Below the pieces are notes generated by a model, which was not told the origin of the DNA, ran no database searches, and saw nothing but the letters and a program-made list of their open reading frames with translations. The translations under genes were made by a program, and so were the position numbers. From Bacteroidota bacterium (GTDB lineage: Bacteria > Bacteroidota > Bacteroidia > AKYH767-A > OLB10): 51,552 nt of DNA. The DNA lies in the NCBI GenBank assembly GCA_018268195.1, contig JAFDWZ010000007.1, positions 1 through 51,552 on the forward strand, written 5' to 3'. Position 1 is the stretch's first letter. Each line of letters opens with the position of its first letter. Positions 34,097-42,798 of the stretch are shown piece after piece.

Positions 34097-36484
34097 TCAG
34101 AATCCTGCTTGCTTAGTTTTTAAAGTACTTACTCCGGTTGTAAACAACACAAGCGTTGTGGTGCTTATGGGCATGAGGATGGCTGCAAACAATGGCGACA
34201 ATGTGCCGGTGACTGCATAACTTATTCCAATCAGATTATACAGCAGCGAAATAATAAAACTGATGATGATAATGGTTACTGCCGATTTAGATAAATTAAT
34301 CAGTTGAGGTAATTTTTCCAGATGCGAAGCATCCATAATGGTATCACTTGCCGGTGTAAAATTGTTGGTGTTGTCGGTTATTGAAATTCCTGATGTGGCA
34401 GCAAGCAATGCTCCGGCATCGTTGAGTCCGTCACCAATCATCAGCACTTTATGATTCTGACTTTGAAGATTATTTATATAGTTTAGTTTATCTTCAGGTT
34501 TTTGGTTGAACTGCATCTCACATGTGCCGAATATTTTTTCAAGATTTTTTCTTTCCTGTTCCTTATCGCCAGTGAGCACTGCTGTTTTCAGCGATTGCCG
34601 TTTCAACCCTTCAGCCATTTGTTCAACACCTGCTCTGTAACTGTTTAAGAACACAAACCGTCCTTTCTTCTTATCGCTGATGTTAATAAACACACTTGTT
34701 CGGTTGTCATTTGTATAATTTTTTACACCTGCAAAATGTGCAGTACCGGCTTTCACCGTTATTCCATTCAATACAGCTTCAATACCCTCGCCAGGGGTTT
34801 CTGTAAAGTGTGTGCTCTTATACGAAGCATCTGTTTTAAACTGTCGGGTCAACAATTTGCTGAGCGGATGTGACGATTGACGTGTGAGTGAGTAGAGCAG
34901 TTTCTTGTCATCTGCATTCAGTTCATCACCTTCGTATTCAATTTGCGAACTGTTGTTTTGTGTAAGAGTACCTGTTTTATCAAAAACAACGGTATCCACA
35001 TCTGCAAGTTTTTCAAGTGCTTTATAGTTCCGCAAATAAATTTTTTTCTTTCCCAACATGCGCAGTATGTTGCCATAAGTAAAAGGTGCCGACAATGCCA
35101 GAGCGCAAGGACAGGTAATTACCAACACCGCAGTAAATGCATTTATTGCTTTATGAATATCGGTATTCCACCAGTAAGCACCGGCACCAAATGCAATTAG
35201 CAATACCACAACAATAAACCAACGGCTAATGTTGTTTACCAATTTCTCGAAACGACTGAGTTCATTCTGCGATGATGAACGATTCCATAATTGAGTGAGA
35301 TGGCTTTGCGAAACTTCCTTTGTAACCTGAAGTTCTATGATGCCTGCCGTCTGTCTTCCTCCTGCATAAATATTTTCTCCCGCTTCATGCGATATGGGTA
35401 TGGATTCTCCGGTTACGAAGTGATAATCTACCGATGCACGTCCTTTCAGCAATAAGGCATCCACAGGAATAATTTCATTGTTGCGAATAAGAATACGGTC
35501 GTTTACTTTTAATTCATTTACCGAAATCTCTTTTTCTTCTCCGTCTTTCAGTCGGGTAACAGCAATGGGGAAGTACGATTTGTAATCACGATCAAACGAC
35601 ATGCTGTCGAATGTAAAATCCTGAAACCATCGGCCTATGAGCATAAAAAACACTAATCCGCTTCCACTGTCAAAGTATCCTGCTCCTGTGTGCGTAATAA
35701 TTTCATAAGTGCTGCGCAGAAAAATTGCAATCAGTCCGATGGCAATAGGAATATCTATGGAAGTGGTTTTGTGGCGTATTGCTTTCCATGATTTGATAAA
35801 AAATTCGTTGGCACTGTAAAAAAACACCGGTAAGGCAAGTAACAGATTGAGATAGCTGAAGAAATATTGCAATCCGGAGTCAATGTTTTTTCCCGATGAA
35901 AAATATTCAGGGAAACTCAGCATCATAATATTTCCGGCACAAAAACCTGCCACCCCTATGCGCACAATACGGTTACGGTTTGCCTTTTTTGTTTCTTTTT
36001 TCTCAATCGAGTCAAGGCTCAGCAATGGCTCATATCCTGTTTGCGAAAGTTTTTCCACAACTTCGCGCAGTGATGTTTGGGTATTGTCAAACACCAAGTG
36101 TAATTCTTTCTTCAGGAAATCTATTCGTGAAATAAGAACCCCCGAATCAATTTTCTTAAAATGCTCCAGCAGCCAGATGCAACTGCTGCAATGCATAGCC
36201 GGAATATGAAACGTTACATGAACTTCATTTTTATTCTTAAAGGTAATCAGCTTGCGTGCAATCTCCGGTTCATCAAGAAATGCAAAACGTTTATTAATAA
36301 TATTTGACTGTTTGAATCCCGGTGTTGAATTCAGGTCATAGTAAGTACACAGGTTGTTTTCATTCAGAATTTCATAAACCAACTTACATCCCGTACAGCA
36401 AAAATATTTTTCATCCTGCATTATGGATGTGTCTTCACATTCATCTCCGCAATGGTAGCATTTTGTTTTATCGGCTATCTGCAT
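34097..36484 (-). CDS. ccoI: CcoI/FixI-type copper-translocating P1B ATPase
   Basis: A 795-residue heavy-metal P-type ATPase. Residues 9-36 form the Cys-rich N-terminal domain (CYHCGDEC, FCCTGC) of FixI/CcoI proteins, followed by an HMA-like domain with CSSC (about 98-101). The ATPase core has VTGES (about 356), the CPC metal-site helix ITCPCALALS (about 457), FDKTGT (about 500), SHPLSKL, and MIGDGLNDAGAL (about 682). CcoI delivers copper for assembly of cbb3-type cytochrome oxidase. Its normal companions (ccoS, ccoNOP, ccoG) are not in this window, so they must lie elsewhere, or this copy serves another copper route. Confidence 0.9.
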   Translation of the reverse strand: MQIADKTKCYHCGDECEDTSIMQDEKYFCCTGCKLVYEILNENNLCTYYDLNSTPGFKQSNIINKRFAFLDEPEIARKLITFKNKNEVHVTFHIPAMHCSSCIWLLEHFKKIDSGVLISRIDFLKKELHLVFDNTQTSLREVVEKLSQTGYEPLLSLDSIEKKETKKANRNRIVRIGVAGFCAGNIMMLSFPEYFSSGKNIDSGLQYFFSYLNLLLALPVFFYSANEFFIKSWKAIRHKTTSIDIPIAIGLIAIFLRSTYEIITHTGAGYFDSGSGLVFFMLIGRWFQDFTFDSMSFDRDYKSYFPIAVTRLKDGEEKEISVNELKVNDRILIRNNEIIPVDALLLKGRASVDYHFVTGESIPISHEAGENIYAGGRQTAGIIELQVTKEVSQSHLTQLWNRSSSQNELSRFEKLVNNISRWFIVVVLLIAFGAGAYWWNTDIHKAINAFTAVLVITCPCALALSAPFTYGNILRMLGKKKIYLRNYKALEKLADVDTVVFDKTGTLTQNNSSQIEYEGDELNADDKKLLYSLTRQSSHPLSKLLTRQFKTDASYKSTHFTETPGEGIEAVLNGITVKAGTAHFAGVKNYTNDNRTSVFINISDKKKGRFVFLNSYRAGVEQMAEGLKRQSLKTAVLTGDKEQERKNLEKIFGTCEMQFNQKPEDKLNYINNLQSQNHKVLMIGDGLNDAGALLAATSGISITDNTNNFTPASDTIMDASHLEKLPQLINLSKSAVTIIIISFIISLLYNLIGISYAVTGTLSPLFAAILMPISTTTLVLFTTGVSTLKTKQAGF

Positions 36485-36626
36485 ATTATGAATTGTTCAT
36501 TTTTCGCGAAGCAATAATAGAATGTTTTTTAGGGATGATGTTTGAGTAAAATTTTCATTGCAGATGATAAAGGTCATTAAAATGTAGCAGTCAAAATTTA
36601 AGATTTGTACCTTCTGAATTTTATTA

Positions 36627-38003
36627 ATGTTTTTACGCCAGATATATATCCCCGGACTTTCCCAGTTCAGCTACTTTCTTGAATCAGAAGGAGAAGCTAT
36701 TGTCATTGACCCCATACGGGAACCTTATTTGTATCTCGAGCTTGCCAAAGAAAGAAATGCAAAAATCAAATACGTTCTAGAAACGCATATCCATGCTGAT
36801 TTTGTTTCAGGACATCAGGAGATTGCCGAACGTTCAGGAGCTACCATTATTTATGGACCTAACGCCCGCACTGCATATCCCATATATATGGCGCGTAACA
36901 ATGAAATCATTGCTTTTGGATGTTATAGCCTAAAAGTGCTGCATACTCCCGGTCATAGTATTGAGTCAACATGCTATATGTTAAGTGATGAAAGTTCCAA
37001 ACCATTGGCAATATTTACCGGTGATACTTTGTTTGCAGGAGATGTGGGGCGACCTGACTTGATGAGTGGAAACAAAAGTGTTTATGAACTCACGCAGATG
37101 TTATACGACTCTTTGAGCATGCTCAAAACACTTCCTGATGATTTGGTCGTTTATCCGGGTCATGGTGCCGGCTCTGATTGCGGAAAAAATATTAGTGACG
37201 AAAAGTTTACTACCATAGGAGAGCAGAAGCAAAAAAATTATGCCATGAAAGTTAATGACATTGACAGCTTTCAACAAGCAGTATCGAGGGAGCTTACCAT
37301 GCCTCCTGAATATTTTTTCAAAAACATGAGCATCAATATTATGGGTTATCGCCCTCTTGAGGAAGTGCTCAGAAAAAATTATAACCCGCTCACTGCCGAA
37401 GAGTTTCATGCTGAATTGCCGAGAGCAATAGCTTTAGATACGCGCAATCCTGATGTGTTTGCAAAATCGCATATCGGTGGTGTTGTAAATATTGGGTTGA
37501 ACGGATTTTTTGCTCCATGGGTGGGAAAACTTATTGACATGGATCAGTCCGTTATTGTGATTTCTGATGAAGGAATGGAAAAAGAATCAATAACCCGACT
37601 TGCAAGAGTAGGACTGGAAAACGTAAGAGGATTCCTTAGTGGCGGAATGGAAGCATGGACAGCTGCCGGTATGCCTATTGAACAGATGACAGTATTCTCG
37701 TCAGAAGATTTTATACAGAAGCACGAAGTGGATAAATACACTATTGTGGACTGCAGGAAAAGCCGCGATTTTAAAACCGAACATTTAAAAAACACCATCA
37801 GTATTCCGCTGGAAGATATTCAAAATCGAATCAATGAATTTGAAGGCGGTAAACCTTATTTGCTTACTTGCAAAAATGGCTATCAGAGTATGATTGCTGC
37901 ATCACTATTAAAGAGAAATGGAATAAGGCAGGTTGCAGTGCTCGATGGCGGGATGGAAGCAGTGAAAAAAATCACTACTGAATTAATAGAATCAGATAAG
38001 TAG
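36627..38003 (+). CDS. CstB-like persulfide dioxygenase-rhodanese fusion (MBL fold plus two rhodanese domains)
   Basis: A 458-residue three-module sulfide-detoxification-type protein. The N-terminal metallo-beta-lactamase domain has HIHADFVSGH (His54, His56, Asp58, His63), HTPGHS (His110), FTGDTLF (Asp133) and PGHGAGSDCG (His179, Cys185). A central rhodanese-like domain (about 262-350) has ISDEG in place of the active-site loop, with no Cys, so it is a pseudo-rhodanese. The C-terminal rhodanese (about 365-458) keeps Cys415 in LTCKNGYQS. This is the arrangement of CstB of Staphylococcus aureus, which oxidises low-molecular-weight persulfides to thiosulfate. It is divergent from ccoI. A clean -7 box is not visible. 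Confidence 0.88.
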   Translation: MFLRQIYIPGLSQFSYFLESEGEAIVIDPIREPYLYLELAKERNAKIKYVLETHIHADFVSGHQEIAERSGATIIYGPNARTAYPIYMARNNEIIAFGCYSLKVLHTPGHSIESTCYMLSDESSKPLAIFTGDTLFAGDVGRPDLMSGNKSVYELTQMLYDSLSMLKTLPDDLVVYPGHGAGSDCGKNISDEKFTTIGEQKQKNYAMKVNDIDSFQQAVSRELTMPPEYFFKNMSINIMGYRPLEEVLRKNYNPLTAEEFHAELPRAIALDTRNPDVFAKSHIGGVVNIGLNGFFAPWVGKLIDMDQSVIVISDEGMEKESITRLARVGLENVRGFLSGGMEAWTAAGMPIEQMTVFSSEDFIQKHEVDKYTIVDCRKSRDFKTEHLKNTISIPLEDIQNRINEFEGGKPYLLTCKNGYQSMIAASLLKRNGIRQVAVLDGGMEAVKKITTELIESDK

Positions 38004-38429
38004 AGGAGTAGAAGGGTAGTTAAAATAACCGTTTGCTGATAAATGTTTGATTGCACACTGCCAAAAATCATAAATAAAAGCCGTAGGAGGCAGTACTTTT
38101 ATGGTGTGAAAATAAGGATGTTTATTTACGTATAAAGTGTAATTTGATTTAATGTTAGGATGCAGAACCGGTATGCAATAAAGGCTGCCGGTTTTTGCTT
38201 TTAAATAGTAATGATGATCTGAACTCATAAAAAAACTTTTTTAAGTCGGTAGGTTTTTTACTGTTTAAGATAAGTTGATTTTGTTTTTCGCAATGCCGGC
38301 ATATCAGTCATAAAATTTTGAAGACGAAAGCAGATACAGAATGACTAATATCATTCATTAGACTAACGCTGTTCATAAGATGTCGCTTCAAGATACTGTT
38401 TTTTTGTAATCCTTATTTGAGAAGTGGTA
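38004..38429. other. Intergenic stretch of 426 bp without a supported gene
   Basis: Between the CstB-like gene and the next gene. It holds a purine-rich repeat of GTAG/GGAG units just after the stop (38001-38020), a weak hairpin/terminator (38162-38197), T-rich runs and no TAnnTTTG box before the next ATG. A 78-codon minus-strand frame (37992-38228) overlaps the CstB end and has no family features; I do not call it. Confidence 0.5.
38162..38197 (+). terminator. Weak hairpin, possible terminator for the CstB-like gene
   Basis: AACCGG (38166-38171) pairs with CCGGTT (38188-38193), with flanking GCA/TGC extending the stem, then TTTTGCTTTT. The loop of 16 bp is long. It lies about 160 bp after the stop. 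Confidence 0.35.
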
Positions 38430-38843
38430 ATGAAACATCAGTTAACAATTCAGCCGGACGATACCGTTGAAGTTTTTCAAAAAAAATTCAACCGCATTTA
38501 TCCTTATCTGAAGGTTGAGTTTTTTAAGAAACCTCACCGCAAGGGGCAAGGCAGCTCCAAACGCGATATGTATCCTTCAACAGTTCTGTTTAGAGAATTA
38601 ATAGGTAGTAAAGACAAAAATATTTTTGGCTGGGACGACAATATGGTGATTGAAGAGTTTGAACAGGGTTTGCAGAGCAAATTCGGATTGAGTGTGCAGG
38701 TGTTTCGAAAATCAGGTAATGTGTGGCTGGTAACTTCTGCTACCGACAACTGGACTTTAAAGCAGCAAAACGAAGAAGGTGAGAGCCTTGAGCTGCACCT
38801 GAAAAGCGAATCTGAAAACAGAGCTATTCGCGACAGCGATTGA
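38430..38843 (+). CDS. Small protein of unknown function
   Basis: A 137-residue cytoplasmic protein that I do not recognise. The N-terminus MKHQLTIQPDDTVEVFQKKF suggests a ubiquitin-like or beta-grasp start, followed by YPYLKVEFFKKPHRKG. The rest is charged with alternating strands (FGLSVQVFRKSGNVWLVTSA), ending in an acidic tail. There is no signal or membrane segment. I use the ATG at 38430; a GTG two codons earlier is also in frame. It stands alone between the sulfur gene and fabH, which points the other way. Confidence 0.75.
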   Translation: MKHQLTIQPDDTVEVFQKKFNRIYPYLKVEFFKKPHRKGQGSSKRDMYPSTVLFRELIGSKDKNIFGWDDNMVIEEFEQGLQSKFGLSVQVFRKSGNVWLVTSATDNWTLKQQNEEGESLELHLKSESENRAIRDSD

Positions 38844-38880
38844 AAATATTATTTTTTTTGAAAGAGAAATCCTACAGCTA

Positions 38881-39876
38881 TCAGCTGTTGTAAGCCCATT
38901 TCAGATATATGCTGCCCCAGGTAAAACCTCCTCCAAAAGCCGAAAGAATGATATTATCACCTTTATGCAGTTGTTTTTCCCACTCCCATAAACACAAAGG
39001 AAGTGTGCCGTTGGTGGTGTTTCCATACTTCTGAATATTCAACATCACTTTTTCCATGCCTACACCCATGCGGTTTGCAGTAGCATCAATAATACGTTTG
39101 TTAGCCTGATGTGGAACTAACCATGCAATGTCTTCTGCTTTCAGATGATTGCGTTCCATGATTTCGGCACTTACATCAGCCATACCTTTCACGGCAAATT
39201 TAAAAACCGTCTGCCCTTCCTGATACACATAATGTTCTTTTGCATCAATGGTAGCATGTGTTGGCGGCTTTACACTTCCTCCTGCTTTCTGATGTAGGAA
39301 ATGACGTCCGCTTCCGTCACTTTTTAGTATTGAATCATAAATACCATAACCTTCTGTATTGGGCTCTAATAACACAGCTCCTCCTCCATCGCCAAAAATT
39401 ATACAAGTGGCACGGTCGGTATAGTCAATGATTGCCGACATCTTATCAGCTCCTACGATAACTACTTTTTTGTACTGTCCACTCTCAATAAATTTGGAAC
39501 CTGTGGCTAATGCAAATAAAAATCCGGAACAGGCTGCACTAAGGTCGTAACCGAAAGCATTTACAGCTCCTACCTTATCGCAAATAATATTGGCAGTTGC
39601 CGGAAAAACCAAATCAGGAGTGGTGGTAGCGCAAATCAGCAAATCAATTTCGTCAGCACCAATACCTCTTTTTTTAAGAAGACCTTTTACAGCTTCAACA
39701 CCTATTTTGGAAGTGCCCTCACCCGGTTCTTTTAAAATTCTTCGTTCTTTAATTCCTGTACGTGACTGAATCCATTCATCATTGGTTTCTACCATGGTTT
39801 CCAGTTCCTGATTCGTCAACACATAGTCAGGCACCCAGGCATGAACAGCAGTGATGGCAGCTCTTAGTTTTTCCAT
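38881..39876 (-). CDS. fabH: 3-oxoacyl-ACP synthase III
   Basis: A 331-residue condensing enzyme that starts fatty-acid synthesis from acyl-CoA and malonyl-ACP. The catalytic triad is complete: Cys116 (SAACSGFLFAL), His256 (VPHQANKR) and Asn286 (YGNTTNGT). Typical segments TNDEWIQSRTGIKERRI and the C-terminal GGGFTWGSIYLKW are present. It is the last gene of the yceD-rpmF-plsX-fabH cluster, 9 bp after plsX, so probably translationally linked to lipid synthesis demand. Confidence 0.97.
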   Translation of the reverse strand: MEKLRAAITAVHAWVPDYVLTNQELETMVETNDEWIQSRTGIKERRILKEPGEGTSKIGVEAVKGLLKKRGIGADEIDLLICATTTPDLVFPATANIICDKVGAVNAFGYDLSAACSGFLFALATGSKFIESGQYKKVVIVGADKMSAIIDYTDRATCIIFGDGGGAVLLEPNTEGYGIYDSILKSDGSGRHFLHQKAGGSVKPPTHATIDAKEHYVYQEGQTVFKFAVKGMADVSAEIMERNHLKAEDIAWLVPHQANKRIIDATANRMGVGMEKVMLNIQKYGNTTNGTLPLCLWEWEKQLHKGDNIILSAFGGGFTWGSIYLKWAYNS

Positions 39877-39885
39877 CGAAAAAAG

Positions 39886-40851
39886 TTATAAAGTGTGATT
39901 AACTGCATTACTTTGAAAAGCGGTTGCGATTTTTTCCGATAGGTTAGCCTGAGTTACTTGTATGGAGAGTAGTATCATGTTTTTTATGGCTTTGGCTTTG
40001 GAAATACCATGTGCCATAATTACATTTCCGTTGACACCGAGTACTGGTGTACCTCCGTAGTTTTCATAGTCAAAACGGTCAAAGTATTCGTCTCTGATAC
40101 CACGTTTTTTTATCAGTGTGTAAAATGATTCAGCTTCTTTGAGCATCACATTACCTGTGAATCCGTCACAAACCACAACATCTGCTTTGGTATTAAACAA
40201 GTCGCGGCCTTCCACATTTCCAATGAAATTTATTTCTTTGGTTGCTTTCAGCAATTGATGTGCCTGCTGCGAAAGAATATTTCCTTTTTCTTCCTCTTCG
40301 CCAATATTCATCAATGCCACACGTGGTTTTTTAATCTGATAAACATGTTCTGCCAACAGTGAACCCAATACTCCAAATTGCTGAAGTACTTCCGGTTTAC
40401 AGTCGGCATTGGCACCAACATCAAGAAGAATTCCAAATGAGCCGTCTTCTTTAGGAAGAATGGTAGAAATAGCAGGGCGGAGAATACCGTTTGCAGCTTT
40501 AACGCTGAAAATACTTCCTACCAGCATAGCGCCTGAATTACCTGCACTGGCAAATGCATCAATCTTTTTTTGTTTTAAAAGACCGAAGCCTATGGCCATT
40601 CCCGAATTGGGTTTCTGCGAAAACACTTTTGTTGCCGAATCAGTCATCTCCACATTTTCGGATGTGTGAATGATGTCGAATGACGATTCATCTACATTAT
40701 TCGCTTTGAGTATGGCTATTATTTTTTCGCTGTCGCCAATCAGCACTAGTCTGGTATGGGCTGGCAACTCCTTGAGAGCTTCTATGGCTCCCAATGTAGT
40801 TTCGAGAGGTGCATAATCACCTCCCATTATATCAACACCTATCCTTATCAT
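39886..40851 (-). CDS. plsX: Phosphate acyltransferase PlsX
   Basis: A 321-residue enzyme producing acyl-phosphate from acyl-ACP, the entry to phospholipid synthesis via PlsY. Signatures: IGVDIMGGDYAPLETTLGAIEAL at the start, ASAGNSGAMLVGSIF, LLDVGANADCKPEVLQQFG, NIGEEEEKGN, and VCDGFTGNVMLKEAES. Length is normal. It lies between rpmF (15 bp) and fabH (9 bp) in the conserved cluster. Confidence 0.97.
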   Translation of the reverse strand: MIRIGVDIMGGDYAPLETTLGAIEALKELPAHTRLVLIGDSEKIIAILKANNVDESSFDIIHTSENVEMTDSATKVFSQKPNSGMAIGFGLLKQKKIDAFASAGNSGAMLVGSIFSVKAANGILRPAISTILPKEDGSFGILLDVGANADCKPEVLQQFGVLGSLLAEHVYQIKKPRVALMNIGEEEEKGNILSQQAHQLLKATKEINFIGNVEGRDLFNTKADVVVCDGFTGNVMLKEAESFYTLIKKRGIRDEYFDRFDYENYGGTPVLGVNGNVIMAHGISKAKAIKNMILLSIQVTQANLSEKIATAFQSNAVNHTL

Positions 40852-40866
40852 AAAGGAAATGCGGGG

Positions 40867-41052
40867 TTAAACAGCTTTTTCTAAAACTACCTTGCCTTTG
40901 TAGTACATTTTGCCATCATGCCAGTATGCACGGTGGTATAAATGGGTTTCACCGGTAGTAGGGCATACGGCAACTGTTGGTGCTTCTGCTTTGTAGTGAG
41001 TTCTGCGTTTATCTCTTCTCGATTTGGAATGTTTGTGCTTTGGATTTGGCAT
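40867..41052 (-). CDS. rpmF: 50S ribosomal protein L32
   Basis: A 61-residue basic ribosomal protein beginning [19 protein letters not shown] and continuing to [15 protein letters not shown]. The family exists in zinc-ribbon (C+) and zinc-free (C-) forms; only one Cys (Cys30) remains, so this is a zinc-independent form. It follows yceD by 20 bp and precedes plsX by 15 bp, the order found in many bacteria. Confidence 0.97.
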   Translation of the reverse strand: MPNPKHKHSKSRRDKRRTHYKAEAPTVAVCPTTGETHLYHRAYWHDGKMYYKGKVVLEKAV

Positions 41053-41072
41053 TACTTCTAATTATTTAATTG

Positions 41073-41588
41073 TTAATTATTATTGATATTTTTAAGTAAG
41101 TCCCATCTGGGATCATTCTGATTTTCATTTTTCACCATATATTTCGCTATGGTGCGTAGCGTTTCTTCGTTGCAGCCCATACCACCTGATACATTATCAG
41201 GATGTGTGATTTTTAAAGGGATGGAAAGCGAAACAACATCATAAAAATGTTGTGCAAGTTGAATATCATGGGCATTGTCGGCTCTGATAATGTTATCTCC
41301 ATCTACTTCAGTATCTTCACCTGTGGTTTTTACTATAATGGTCTTGCGCATATCCAAAGGCATTTCAAACTCTTCCAAACAGCGGTGACACTCCACATGC
41401 ACTGTTCCGGAAACCTTGATATCCAAAACCACCATTACTGAGCTTTTGGTAACGGTAAGATGTATAAGAACATGGGCTCCCTGAACCAAGGGGTGTTCAA
41501 ACATGTCGAAAAAGTCCTGTTTTAACAGATAATCAAATTCATGTATCCCCTCTTTTAACCCGGCATAATGCAGGTTGTATTTCGACAT
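41073..41588 (-). CDS. yceD: YceD family (DUF177) protein, 23S rRNA accumulation protein homologue
   Basis: A 171-residue protein of the DUF177 family, encoded ahead of rpmF in most bacteria; in plants and E. coli it is linked to 23S rRNA accumulation. The conserved Cys pair lies in CHRCLEEFEMPL (about residues 84-95), after the beta-barrel core VVLDIKVSGTVHV. A second conserved segment is LSIPLKITHP. I start at the ATG 41588; a GTG three codons earlier is in frame. A perfect -7 box (41629-41636) lies 40 bp upstream, and this gene likely leads the yceD-rpmF-plsX-fabH operon. Confidence 0.93.
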   Translation of the reverse strand: MSKYNLHYAGLKEGIHEFDYLLKQDFFDMFEHPLVQGAHVLIHLTVTKSSVMVVLDIKVSGTVHVECHRCLEEFEMPLDMRKTIIVKTTGEDTEVDGDNIIRADNAHDIQLAQHFYDVVSLSIPLKITHPDNVSGGMGCNEETLRTIAKYMVKNENQNDPRWDLLKNINNN

Positions 41589-41628
41589 CTTATCCACCTT
41601 GAAACCTCGTGTTTTGGGAACGAATGGG

Positions 41629-41636
41629 CAAAAGTA
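41629..41636 (-). promoter_or_regulatory. -7 box for the yceD-rpmF-plsX-fabH operon
   Basis: Minus-strand TACTTTTG, an exact match, with TTG at 41653-41655 as -33 after a 16-bp spacer that holds a run of T. The spacer is one or more bases shorter than usual, which could make the promoter weak or length-sensitive. Confidence 0.5.
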
Positions 41637-41686
41637 AAAAAAAATGAAATATCAAGGTTTTTTTATGTTAATTATAACAAATAGAT

Positions 41687-41699
41687 GCTGAATATCAGC
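41687..41699 (-). terminator. Small hairpin after the polyprenyl synthetase gene
   Basis: GCTGA-ATA-TCAGC is a perfect short inverted repeat 65 bp past the stop at 41764 on the minus strand, followed by a T-poor ATCTATTTG. A weak terminator or chance hairpin. Confidence 0.3.
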
Positions 41700-41763
41700 C
41701 TTTAACACGGGAAGCTATCAACATTTATGCTTTTTTATATGAACCATAACAGCGCAGCACGAG

Positions 41764-42738
41764 TCAATGGTCGCGGTTCAGAAGCTTTTCGCAAAACAAC
41801 TTAAACTCCATGGCTGCAGAGGTATTTAAATTCAGTTTTTTAAGCTGATCATATCCTCTTTCAAAATAATGGTGAATAGCTTTCTGACTGGTGTTTACGA
41901 CCATTACTTTGTCGAATATTTGTTTTACACGCATGGTTTTTTCTTCGGCATTCATGGTTCTGTTGTTGTAAAGACTTACAAAATCCAGATGCTCTTTACC
42001 GTTTAACTGTCGGCAGGTTTCGGCAAACAAAAAGGTCTTTTTCCCCTCGATAATATCACCGCCCGGTTTTTTTCCTACCTTGTGATGTTCTCCGTAGGCA
42101 TCCAGAAGGTCGTCCTGAATCTGAAAGGCAATACCTATATTTTTACCGAAATCGTAAATTCTCTCAGCATCTTTTTCATCTGCACCGGCAATTAAACTCC
42201 CTATGGTGAGGCTGCATGCCAGCAGCACTGCCGTTTTCAGAGTAATCATGCCTGTATATTCTTCAAGAGTAATTTCATTCAGTTGCTCAAAATCCATATC
42301 GAGTTGTTGCCCCTCGCACACTTCTATTGATGTTTTGTAAAAAAGATTAAGCACTTTGCGCAGAATGGTATCATCAACCATGGTCATTTTTTCGCAGGCT
42401 TTAACGAATAAAGCATCCCCGGAGAGAATGGCAACATTGGTATTCCATTTCACATGAACGGCCGGCCGGTTTCTTCGCTTGGTAGCATTGTCCATTATGT
42501 CGTCATGCAGCAGCGTGAAATTGTGAAACAGCTCAATGCCTATGGCAGCATTCAAAGCTTTTTTGTAATCGCCACCAAACATTTCGCATCCTGCCAAAAC
42601 AAACAAAGGTCGCAAACGCTTACCTGCAAGTGTTAGCATATAATCCATAGGTTCATAAAGCTGACGAGGTTCATGACCAAAATGCAGAGAGGAAAATTCT
42701 TTTTCCAATACCTGCTGAAGAAACGGAATGCTGCTCAT
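41764..42738 (-). CDS. Polyprenyl diphosphate synthase family protein
   Basis: A 324-residue trans-prenyltransferase that extends isoprenoid diphosphates, for menaquinone side chains or other terpenoids. First Asp-rich motif: HDDIMDNATKRRNRPAVH (DDxxD plus the RR-R pair). Second: FQIQDDLLDAYGE (DDxxD). AGKRLRPLFVLAG at about residues 38-50 is also typical. Chain length cannot be decided; a menaquinone side-chain synthase or a geranylgeranyl-type enzyme are both possible. The ATG at 42738 gives MSSIPFLQQVLEKEF; a start seven codons upstream would lie in the terminator of the preceding operon. Confidence 0.92.
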   Translation of the reverse strand: MSSIPFLQQVLEKEFSSLHFGHEPRQLYEPMDYMLTLAGKRLRPLFVLAGCEMFGGDYKKALNAAIGIELFHNFTLLHDDIMDNATKRRNRPAVHVKWNTNVAILSGDALFVKACEKMTMVDDTILRKVLNLFYKTSIEVCEGQQLDMDFEQLNEITLEEYTGMITLKTAVLLACSLTIGSLIAGADEKDAERIYDFGKNIGIAFQIQDDLLDAYGEHHKVGKKPGGDIIEGKKTFLFAETCRQLNGKEHLDFVSLYNNRTMNAEEKTMRVKQIFDKVMVVNTSQKAIHHYFERGYDQLKKLNLNTSAAMEFKLFCEKLLNRDH

Positions 42739-42751
42739 ATTTAAATACAAA

Positions 42752-42780
42752 AACAGCAATGCCGAATAAGCATTGCTGTT
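42752..42780 (-). terminator. Intrinsic terminator of the rfbA-SDR operon
   Basis: AACAGCAATGC and GCATTGCTGTT pair perfectly around a 7-bp loop; on the minus strand TTTTTG follows. It is 19 bp after the SDR stop. Confidence 0.85.
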
Positions 42781-42798
42781 ACAAAGAAATTAATTTTT

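Noticed and set aside
37992..38228. 78-codon minus-strand frame in the gap after the CstB-like gene
   Set aside because: It runs into the CstB 3' end, spans a hairpin and has a composition typical of purine-rich noncoding DNA read backwards. No promoter box or family features were seen.
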